64,000 nt of DNA, taken from an uncultured Archangium sp. Lineage in GTDB: Bacteria; Myxococcota; Myxococcia; Myxococcales; Myxococcaceae. Location of the stretch: the NCBI GenBank assembly GCA_903905455.1, contig CAIVGN010000238.1, positions 1-64,000 of the forward strand. The letters are read 5' to 3'. The notes beneath the pieces were generated by a model. It was given only the letters and a program-made list of their open reading frames with translations. It searched no databases and was not told the DNA's origin. Of the stretch, positions 34,160-40,917 are shown piece after piece (the first letter of the stretch is position 1; every line of letters starts with the position of its first letter). The position numbers and the translations under genes are program-made.

Positions 34160-34939
34160 TCACCGCAGGGAGGGAGGCCCGTACGGCGCTTCCTTCTCGA
34201 GGGTGAGCGCCGGCAGGGTGCCGCCCACCAGCAGGGCTCCGAGCACCGGGAGATCGTCCTTCGGCGTCGAGGTGATCATCGCCCGGCCACCGGTGATGGG
34301 CTCGCGCACCACGGGAGCGGAGGTGACCACCCCCTCGAGGCGGATGATCAACCGGTGCCCCACGGTGTCCTTCGTCAGCTCGGCGAAGGCGCGGCCGGTG
34401 GGGCGGTCGAACTCGAGCATCAGGCCGGAGGGCTTGGGCTCGGCGTTCACCACGCGCGGGGTGAGGCAGCGGTCTTCGCGCAGGGCGTAGACGGTGGCCT
34501 GGTCGCCGTCGGTGCCGAAGGCCAGGGGCACGCCGGCGTCGCCGAGGGCGAGCTCGAGCTGGGCGCGGGTGGGCGCGAGCAGGGCGCAGGTGGTGTCGCC
34601 GCGGTTGGTGGTGACCGGGGGCGCCCAGGCGCGCGCGCACCAGGGCTCGGCGATGGTCTCGTCTTCGGGGCAGAACTCGAGGTGGCCGCTGCGGGCGAGC
34701 AACGACTTGATGGGTCCGAGGTCGCCGCCCTCGGGCACGCGCACCGAGAGCGTCGAGTCGTCTTCGTGCAGGTTCGCCTTGAGCTTGAGCTGCGCGAGCC
34801 GGCGATCCACCACCGTGCGCACGGAGTCGGTGGTGGCCTTGCGGTAGAGGAGCTGGACCCCTCGCTCGGGGACGGTGCGCTCGGGACACGCCGACGCGAG
34901 GAGCAGGAGGAAGGGGGTGGCGTGTCGGGGGAAGTGCAC
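34160..34939 (-). CDS. SecD P1-head-like lipoprotein
   Basis: A 259-residue protein. From residue ~25 on it resembles the periplasmic P1 domain of SecD: GVQLLYRKA, VVDRRLAQLKLKANL, LSVRVPEGGDLGPIKSLLARSGHLEF, LMLEFDRPTGRAFAELT, then APVVREPITGGRAMI and LLVGGTLPALTLEKEA. Unlike SecD there are no membrane helices. Instead GTG 34939 begins a lipoprotein-type signal (FLLLLASAC). So a domain of the Sec accessory machine appears as a free lipoprotein. It is convergent with the kinase gene, one base after its stop. Confidence 0.7.
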   Translation of the reverse strand: MHFPRHATPFLLLLASACPERTVPERGVQLLYRKATTDSVRTVVDRRLAQLKLKANLHEDDSTLSVRVPEGGDLGPIKSLLARSGHLEFCPEDETIAEPWCARAWAPPVTTNRGDTTCALLAPTRAQLELALGDAGVPLAFGTDGDQATVYALREDRCLTPRVVNAEPKPSGLMLEFDRPTGRAFAELTKDTVGHRLIIRLEGVVTSAPVVREPITGGRAMITSTPKDDLPVLGALLVGGTLPALTLEKEAPYGPPSLR

Positions 34940-35283
34940 GCTCAGGGGACTTAGTACGGGCGCTCGCCGTGGAGGCTTCGATGGGAGGCACGCGTCTCCG
35001 GCGAACGGCCGGAGGTGAACAGCAGCCGGAAGGGTTGCGGTCGTGCGCGGGCGTCGGCCGTGCGTGTCGCGTGCGGGCCCCGCGAAGGCGAGGCGTCTCG
35101 ATTCCATAGGACTGACGGACTCCGTGGGGGTGCGCACCACCACCGAGTCCGTCAGTGTGCGTAGCCCGAGACGAAGCCTGCACGGACCCGTCACCGAGGC
35201 GCTCGGTTCGAGGGGCTGATCAACCTGGGCACGGCGCCGGGCCCCCAGCACACCCCCGCTCCCCATGGCTTTCGCCGTTCCCC
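34940..35283. other. Intergenic repeat region A, copy 1
   Basis: No gene is seen. The stretch 35016-35283 is related to 45821-46205: both contain GCGAACAGCAGCC-like starts, a GGCGTCTCGATTC block, a 44-bp palindrome, an ACGAAGCCTG block and a CCCATGGCTTT end. Confidence 0.65.
35112..35155. repeat. 44-bp palindrome (family A), copy 1
   Basis: CTGACGGACTC and GAGTCCGTCAG form the outer arms. The inner part GTGGGGGTG/CACCACCAC pairs with one mismatch. An identical 44-bp copy is at 45918-45961. Confidence 0.85.
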
Positions 35284-35844
35284 TCAGCGCCGCTCCTTCC
35301 CCGCCAACGCACCGAGCACGGGAAAGGGAATGAACTCCACGCGGTGGCTGCGCTCGCCCAGGCAGCGCGCGCCGTCGGTGCGGCTGACCAACACGCACAA
35401 CGACCGGTGCACCAACACCGTCAGCGCCCGCGTGCAGCGCCCCTCATCGATCACCTCGACGGGCATCGACTCGACGTACACCGCGCTCGCCTCGAGGGTC
35501 GTGTTGATCAGGTGCTGCACGAACGTCTCGCCCTCGACGTTGCCGGCCACCGTGCACAACGCCGAGTGCAACGACGCATCCTGCACCCCGGCCCCCGCCT
35601 CGAGCACCTGCCGGCACAACGAGTCCCGCACGTCGACGATGAACAGCGCCAGCGCCCCGCCTTCGAACCGCCCGGCCGCCTCGCTCACCGCCGCCTTCGC
35701 GAGCACCGGCGCCGCCTGCCGCAGGGCCTCGGCCAGGCTCGCCCCCGAACGCAACGCCGTGACCAACGCACGGCTCCCGGCCCGGGGGTCGACCCGGGGC
35801 CGCCACTGGCGCCAGGCGGAAGACAATGCGGTGAGCGGCGACAT
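35284..35844 (-). CDS. Hypothetical protein
   Basis: A 186-residue, mostly helical soluble protein of alanine-rich composition with four cysteines. No signal peptide, membrane segment or family motif is recognised. The coding pattern (strong third-position GC) supports a real gene. It stands alone between repeat region A and the amidotransferase gene, from which it is divergent. Confidence 0.6.
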   Translation of the reverse strand: MSPLTALSSAWRQWRPRVDPRAGSRALVTALRSGASLAEALRQAAPVLAKAAVSEAAGRFEGGALALFIVDVRDSLCRQVLEAGAGVQDASLHSALCTVAGNVEGETFVQHLINTTLEASAVYVESMPVEVIDEGRCTRALTVLVHRSLCVLVSRTDGARCLGERSHRVEFIPFPVLGALAGKERR

Positions 35845-35946
35845 GCCTGATTGTCAGCCGAGCACGGCACCTCTTCCCGTGAGAGAACTGTGAGCGGCCT
35901 TGACGTTCAGCGGCCCATTTCGAGGGGAGTTTCGAAGGTGAATTCC

Positions 35947-36633
35947 ATGCGCGCGGTGGTGGTGCAGCACGAAGAGCACGAGGGCCTGGGCCTCCTGAAG
36001 GCCCCCCTGGAAGAGGTCGGCTACACCCTGACGACGCGCTTCCGCTGCGTCGAACACAAGGACCTCGACGCCGAACTCGTGGTCGTCCTCGGTGGCTCCA
36101 TGAGCGTCGCCGCCGCCGACCTCCACCCCTTCCTCCGCGACGAACTGGGGCTCCTCACCGAGCGCCTGGCCCTCGGCCGCCCCACCCTCGGCCTGTGCCT
36201 GGGCGCGCAGTTGCTGGCCACCGCGGCCGGCGCCACGGTCACCCGCGGCAAGAATGGCCTCGAGGTGGGCGTCGCCCCCGTGCGCTGGACCAGGCAGGGC
36301 CTCGAAGATCCCGCCGTCGCCGGGCTGCCCCCGAAGTCGGTCATGGCCCACTGGCACGAGGACACCTGGAGCGCCGTGCCCGACGGCGTGCTGCTCGCCT
36401 CCACCGACCGCTACACCCAGCAGGCCTTCCGCGTGGGCCGCAGCTATGGCTTCCAGTTCCACCCCGAGCTCACCGCCGACGCCTACGGCGACTGGTTGAC
36501 CCGCGACGCCGAGCTGCTCGAGCTCGACGGCCGCGACGTGGCCGAGCTGCGCACCGCGTTGCCGAAGCTGAAGGCCGCCGAGACCCAGAACGCCGAGTTC
36601 CTCTCCCGGTTGGTGCGGGTGCTCGCGCGCTGA
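35947..36633 (+). CDS. Class I glutamine amidotransferase-like protein
   Basis: A 228-residue protein of the GMP-synthase-like glutamine amidotransferase family. The nucleophile is Cys84 in LGLCLGAQLL, and the His-Glu pair is FHPE (171-174), so the triad is complete. Such stand-alone proteins hydrolyse glutamine or gamma-glutamyl compounds, or pass ammonia to a partner synthetase; no partner is encoded next to it. GAAGGTG ahead of ATG 35947 is a good ribosome binding site. Confidence 0.85.
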   Translation: MRAVVVQHEEHEGLGLLKAPLEEVGYTLTTRFRCVEHKDLDAELVVVLGGSMSVAAADLHPFLRDELGLLTERLALGRPTLGLCLGAQLLATAAGATVTRGKNGLEVGVAPVRWTRQGLEDPAVAGLPPKSVMAHWHEDTWSAVPDGVLLASTDRYTQQAFRVGRSYGFQFHPELTADAYGDWLTRDAELLELDGRDVAELRTALPKLKAAETQNAEFLSRLVRVLAR

Positions 36634-36721
36634 AGACGTGAATGTCGAGTGCACTGACAATGATTGGTCAATCTTTGTCGGTATCTTCGAGCGGGGACCG
36701 GCCCCTAGCTTCCAGAGTTCC

Positions 36722-37444
36722 ATGCACGAAGCCACGTTCTCCGACCGCAAGAGCCCGTTCTCTCCCGAAGAGCACGCGACGTACGCGGAGATCGTCACGC
36801 TCCATCGCCCGATGCGCGACGCCCTCCTGGTGCCCATGTTCTCGAAGGGCGTGGCCCAGCTCGAGCTGGACCGCAGCGAGATCCCCGCGCTCGACGAGGT
36901 CAACGCGCGCCTCGCGAAGCTGACCGGCTGGCAGGGCGTGTTCGTGCGCGGGCTCGAAGACGGCGCGGGCTTCTACAGCCTGCTGCGCGACAAGAAGTTC
37001 CCCATCGGCCACTTCGTGCGCGACCGCCGCGACCTCAACTACACCCCGGCGCCCGACGTGGTGCACGACCTCTACGGCCACATCCCGTTCCACACCGACG
37101 CGGCCTACGGCGACTACTGCCAGCGCTACGGCACGCTGGCCTGCGAGTTCCTCGACGACCCCACCCGGTTGCGCCGCCTCGAGCGGTTCTTCTGGTTCAC
37201 CAACGAGTTCGGCCTGGTCGAGACGCCCCAGGGCCGCCGCATCTTCGGCGCCGGCATCGCCTCGAGCCTGGGGGAGTGCCGCTACGCCCTCTCCGCCGAG
37301 CCCGAGGTGCTGCCCTTCGACGTCGAGCGCATCTGCGAGCAGGAGTTCCGCATCGACCAGATGCAGCCCCGGCTCTTCGTGATGCAGTCGATTGATCAAC
37401 TCTACGGCTCGTTCGGCAAGCTCGAGGCCGTCGTCCGCGCCTGA
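36722..37444 (+). CDS. phhA: Phenylalanine 4-monooxygenase
   Basis: A 240-residue aromatic amino acid hydroxylase that converts phenylalanine to tyrosine using tetrahydropterin, oxygen and iron. The iron ligands are visible as His115 and His120 (VVHDLYGHIP) and Glu162 (FTNEFGLVE). The length matches bacterial enzymes that lack the regulatory ACT domain. No pterin carbinolamine dehydratase gene is nearby. The 88-bp leader is AT-richer than its surroundings and includes GATTG-GT-CAATC, so it likely has its own promoter. Start ATG 36722 matches the family N-terminus. Confidence 0.92.
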   Translation: MHEATFSDRKSPFSPEEHATYAEIVTLHRPMRDALLVPMFSKGVAQLELDRSEIPALDEVNARLAKLTGWQGVFVRGLEDGAGFYSLLRDKKFPIGHFVRDRRDLNYTPAPDVVHDLYGHIPFHTDAAYGDYCQRYGTLACEFLDDPTRLRRLERFFWFTNEFGLVETPQGRRIFGAGIASSLGECRYALSAEPEVLPFDVERICEQEFRIDQMQPRLFVMQSIDQLYGSFGKLEAVVRA

Positions 37445-37449
37445 TCAGC

Positions 37450-38652
37450 TCACGGCCCGAACGGGGGCTGCCCACCACCTGAGCCACAACCCGCGACCGG
37501 ACCTTCGCTGCGCGGCTGGCACGACGGCGCCGGCACGTCGCACGGCACGCACCCGCCCTGGCCGTCGTCGCGGCAGTCGGTGGTGCAGGCGTACGAGACG
37601 ACCTCACAGCGGCTGTCCGTCGAGCAGGTGGCGAGGTCGAGGCCGAGGCACGGTGAGGGCGGCGAGACCGGCACGCAGATGACCTGCGCGTCGCACGGGG
37701 CGCACAGGGCGTTGGGCGGGCACGCCGGGCACACCCCGAGGGCTTCCACGGCGCAGTCGGTGCGGGCGCTGCAGGCGGCGACGTCGAGGCCCGCGCAGGT
37801 GTCCACCACCGCGTCCACGCACACCGGCGTCGCCATGCACGGAGGGCAGGTGGTGTTGCCGGTGGGGTCCACCGTGCAGGTGCACGCGCTCACCGACTCG
37901 AGGCGACACTCGGGGTGCACGGCGCAGGTGTTCGGGTCGAAGCTGCCGCAGCCCGCGGGCACCGCGTCGACGCAGCGGGGCTCCGAAGCACAGGGGGGAC
38001 ACTCGGTCTGCCCCAGCGAGTTGGTGGTGCACACGCAGACGGGGCTCTCGAGGCGGCACTCGGGGTGCGTGGTGCAGGTGTTGGCGTCGAAGCTGCCGCA
38101 GCCCATGGGCGCCGCGTCGACGCAGCGGGGCTCCGAGGCGCAGGGAGGACACGCGGTCTGTCCGGACGAATCAGTCGCGCAGGCGCAGATCGGGCTCTCG
38201 AGGCGGCACTCGGGGTGCGTGGTGCAGGTGTTGGCGTCGAGCGCGCTGCACGACGGCGGCGGCGGGGTGACGCACCGGCGCTGCGTGGGGCAGGGCAAGC
38301 AGCCCCCGAGCGCGTCGTCGGCGCACAACGTCGCGCACGCCAGCTCTTCGAGGCGACAGTCGCTGCGCAGGCCGCACGCCAGCTCACCCAGCGCGTCGCA
38401 CGAAGGAGGCGTCACCGTCACGCACTGGAACCCGCCGCAGGGCTGACACCCGCCGTGCCCATCGTCGAGACACACCGCCGCGCACGCGAGCTCCTGCTCC
38501 GCACAGTCGCTGCGCGCGCCACACGCGGCGCGGTCCAGCGTCTCACAGCGGGTCAACGGCTGAGGGGGCGTCACGCCGGGAGGCTGCGTCTCGAAACCAC
38601 GACCACACGCGGTAGCGACGACGACCAGGGCGACCCACGAGAGCTTGTGCAT
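37450..38652 (-). CDS. Cysteine-rich repeat lipoprotein
   Basis: A 400-residue protein with a lipobox (MHKLSWVALVVVATAC). It is built of about seven cysteine-rich units, of which three are near-identical 50-residue repeats (CGSFDANTCTTHPECRLESP, then a CPPCASEPRCVDA end). At the DNA level these are 150-bp tandem repeats starting at 37900, 38050 and 38200. The cysteines are regularly spaced and probably disulfide-linked. No catalytic domain is seen. It is convergent with phhA with a 5-bp gap. The repeats can expand or contract by recombination, which may vary the surface protein. Confidence 0.8.
   Translation of the reverse strand: MHKLSWVALVVVATACGRGFETQPPGVTPPQPLTRCETLDRAACGARSDCAEQELACAAVCLDDGHGGCQPCGGFQCVTVTPPSCDALGELACGLRSDCRLEELACATLCADDALGGCLPCPTQRRCVTPPPPSCSALDANTCTTHPECRLESPICACATDSSGQTACPPCASEPRCVDAAPMGCGSFDANTCTTHPECRLESPVCVCTTNSLGQTECPPCASEPRCVDAVPAGCGSFDPNTCAVHPECRLESVSACTCTVDPTGNTTCPPCMATPVCVDAVVDTCAGLDVAACSARTDCAVEALGVCPACPPNALCAPCDAQVICVPVSPPSPCLGLDLATCSTDSRCEVVSYACTTDCRDDGQGGCVPCDVPAPSCQPRSEGPVAGCGSGGGQPPFGP
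37900..38349 (-). repeat. Three 150-bp tandem repeats inside a lipoprotein gene
   Basis: The units start with GAGGCG[GA]CACTCGGGGTGC at 37900, 38050 and 38200, exactly 150 bases apart. The units at 38050 and 38200 share at least their first 40 bases. They keep the reading frame (50 codons each). Confidence 0.85.
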
Positions 38653-38781
38653 GCGGCAGCCCCTGAGCAGCCTTTGGGCCAACCCGTTCCGGGCCGTGAG
38701 TTCAGCGGGTTGCGCGTGGAGATGGGGCCGGCGGTCACGGAATTCCGAGAGTCCACCTCAGGGAATGCGCAGCGATCTACT

Positions 38782-39351
38782 GTGCGCCGCATCGTGGCGA
38801 GCGCAGCCGATTGGCAGGCGAGTTCAGTGCAGGTGGCCGGTCTCCTGAAACAGGTCAAGGCGCGTGGGCTCGACGCGAAGGTGCTCGCGCGCTGCACCCC
38901 GGCGACCCGGTTGGTGTTCGAGAACCCGTACTCGGCGCGCTGGCATTCGGGGGAAGCGCTGGTCGACTTCTCCGAGGCCACCGTGGCCGTCGCCGGGCCG
39001 GCGGAGTTCGAGGCGCTCAACTTCGACATGGCCCACGCGTCGTTCGGGCCGATCCTCAAGCCCATGGTGCAGGTCGCGCTGGCCATCACCGGGCGCTCGC
39101 CGGCGACGGTGCTGGGGCGCATGCCGTCGTCCATCGAGCAGGCGCTGCGCAACGTGAAGTGCGTGTGGACCTCGAGCGACAAGAACGGCGGCACGCTGAG
39201 CTTCACCTACCCGTGCCCCATCCAGCCCGACACCGAGCACGCCTGGCGCGGGGCCCTGCGCTTCGTGGCCGAGCTCTCCGGTCAGCCGGTGCGCGTCGAC
39301 ACGTGTGAGCTGCGCGACGGCAACTCGCTGCACTTCAAGGTCAGCTGGTAA
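38782..39351 (+). CDS. Hypothetical protein
   Basis: A 189-residue soluble protein, helical at the N-terminus, then mixed (NPYSARWHSGEALVDF, FDMAHASFGPILKPMVQVAL, HAWRGALRFVAELSGQPV). Its ending NSLHFKVSW and general pattern recall families that are multiplied in myxobacterial genomes (such as TIGR02265), but I cannot assign it. The start is uncertain: GTG 38782 precedes the region with coding bias, and ATG 38722 is an alternative. Its end overlaps the convergent flavoprotein gene by 11 bases. Confidence 0.55.
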   Translation: MRRIVASAADWQASSVQVAGLLKQVKARGLDAKVLARCTPATRLVFENPYSARWHSGEALVDFSEATVAVAGPAEFEALNFDMAHASFGPILKPMVQVALAITGRSPATVLGRMPSSIEQALRNVKCVWTSSDKNGGTLSFTYPCPIQPDTEHAWRGALRFVAELSGQPVRVDTCELRDGNSLHFKVSW

Positions 39352-39952
39352 CGCCGCTCCGGCGCAGCTTCGCCTCGAGCGCATCAGCACCACCCTCGCG
39401 CTCCAGCCGCGCGAGCCACTTCCCGCGCGCCGCCTCGCCGAGCTTCCGCGTACCGAACACCAGCGACCGCTTCACCGGCGCGAAGCCCACGAACCCCAGC
39501 GTGGCCCGGCCGAAGCTCCCGGCGAGCGCGTCGTGGTGGGCCAGCCGGTACCAGAGCCCCGGGCTGTCCATGCTCGTCACGTAGCGCGTCGACTTCCCGG
39601 CCATCAACCCGACGGGCAGCGCTTTCCCCTCGAAGCGGAACGCCCAGCCGGGCAGGAACAACCGGTCCACCAGCGCCTTCATCGCCGCCGGCAGCCCCGC
39701 CCACCACGTGGGGAACACCCACGTCACGTGGGACGACACCTCGAACGCGGCCCGCACCGCCGCCAGGTCCGGCTCGTCGCGCATCGGTTCGCGGTACGCC
39801 CCGCGCAGCACCGGGTCGAACTGCAGCGTGGTCACGTCGAAGTGCCGCACCGTGGCCCCCGAAGCCTCGGCGCCTTTCCGCCACGCCTGGGCCAGGGCCG
39901 CATTGAAGGAGTCTTCGTGGGGGGCGGCGGTCAGCAGGGTCACGGTGGTCAT
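39341..39952 (-). CDS. NAD(P)H quinone oxidoreductase / flavodoxin-fold protein
   Basis: A 203-residue protein of the NAD(P)H dehydrogenase (quinone) / KefF-MdaB flavodoxin-fold family. Visible features are the N-terminal strand and phosphate loop (LLTAAPHEDSFNAAL), WVFPTWWAGLPAAMKALVDRL around the flavin, and PGWAFRFEGKALPVGL. It would reduce quinones or other electrophiles with NAD(P)H and FMN/FAD. It is divergent from a LysR gene with a 45-bp spacer that holds an inverted repeat, a classical arrangement for control by that regulator. Confidence 0.85.
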   Translation of the reverse strand: MTTVTLLTAAPHEDSFNAALAQAWRKGAEASGATVRHFDVTTLQFDPVLRGAYREPMRDEPDLAAVRAAFEVSSHVTWVFPTWWAGLPAAMKALVDRLFLPGWAFRFEGKALPVGLMAGKSTRYVTSMDSPGLWYRLAHHDALAGSFGRATLGFVGFAPVKRSLVFGTRKLGEAARGKWLARLEREGGADALEAKLRRSGVTS

Positions 39953-39997
39953 GCCCGAATCAGTACCCATCGCCGCCGTCACTCGCCCCGTCGATGA

Positions 39998-40024
39998 ATG
40001 CATGAGACACATGCGCTCATGCAT
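39998..40024. promoter_or_regulatory. LysR-type inverted repeat
   Basis: ATGCATGAG, nine bases, CTCATGCAT: a perfect 9-bp inverted repeat between the divergent flavoprotein and LysR genes, overlapping the candidate LysR start codons. The symmetry suits a LysR dimer site and autoregulation. Confidence 0.5.
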
Positions 40025-40894
40025 GGGCCACTGGACTGGGACGACGTGCGCTTTTTCCTCGCCTCCGCGCAGCAGGGGGGCTTCGGCGCCGCCGCGCGCC
40101 ACCTGGAGACGCAGCAGTCCACGGTGAGCCGCCGCGTGGCCTCGCTGGAGGCGCGGCTGGGGGGCGCGCTGTTCGACCGCACCGCCTCCGGGCTCGCGCT
40201 CACGCCCCTGGGCCACCGGGTGTTGGGAGAAGCCGAGGTGATGGAACAGGCGCTCACCCGGGTCACGGACGCGGCCTCGGCCACCGAGCGCGTGGTCGAC
40301 GGCGTGGTGCGGGTGGCGATGACCGAGACGCTGGCGGCGACGGTGGTCATCCCCGAGGTGTTGCCCGGGCTGTTGCGCGCGCACCCGAAGCTGCGCATCG
40401 ACCTGGTCATCGGGAACACCTCGGCGGACCTCGCGCGGCGGGAAGCCGACATCGCCCTGCGTTTCTTCCTGCCGCCGAAGGGAGACCTCGTCACCCGCCG
40501 CGTGGCCCGGCTGCCCACGGCGGTGCTCGCCAGCCGCGCGCTGGCGAAGACCCTGCCGCGCAAGGCCCCGAAGGCCTGGCCCTTCGTCGGTACCTGGCTG
40601 CCCACCGGCGCGGCCCCCGAGGAGGCCTGGCGCGAGGCCTTCGGGCCGTCGGTGCTGCGGGTCACCACCAACAGCTTCCACGCCCAGCTCGAGGCGGTGC
40701 GCGCGGGCCTGGGGGTGGCGGTGCTCCCGGTGACCCTGGGCGACGCGCTGGGGCTCAGCGCGCTGGGCCTGCCGGACGACGTGCGGCCCCCACCGCCCAT
40801 CGACCTCTACCTGGTGACGCCCCGGGCCCTGCGCCGGGTGCCGCGGGTGGCGGTGGTGTTCAGCGCCCTCGAAGCAGCGCTCGCCACGCTGTGA
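39998..40894 (+). CDS. LysR family transcriptional regulator
   Basis: A 298-residue regulator. The N-terminal winged helix-turn-helix is clear: WDDVRFFLASAQQGGFGAAARHL followed by QSTVSRRVASLEARLG, then LFDRTASGLALTPLG. A substrate-binding domain fills the rest. It most likely controls the divergent quinone-reductase-like gene in response to an aromatic or electrophilic ligand, by analogy with similar pairs. The start may be ATG 39998 or ATG 40019 (MHGPLDWDD); the second leaves most of the inverted repeat outside the gene and fits homologues better. Confidence 0.88.
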   Translation: MHETHALMHGPLDWDDVRFFLASAQQGGFGAAARHLETQQSTVSRRVASLEARLGGALFDRTASGLALTPLGHRVLGEAEVMEQALTRVTDAASATERVVDGVVRVAMTETLAATVVIPEVLPGLLRAHPKLRIDLVIGNTSADLARREADIALRFFLPPKGDLVTRRVARLPTAVLASRALAKTLPRKAPKAWPFVGTWLPTGAAPEEAWREAFGPSVLRVTTNSFHAQLEAVRAGLGVAVLPVTLGDALGLSALGLPDDVRPPPPIDLYLVTPRALRRVPRVAVVFSALEAALATL

Positions 40895-40917
40895 CGAACG
40901 CGTAGATTGCGCGCCCC

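Noticed and set aside
35200-35225. tRNA T-loop-like GGTTCGAG
   Set aside because: No cloverleaf could be drawn around it; it belongs to repeat region A.
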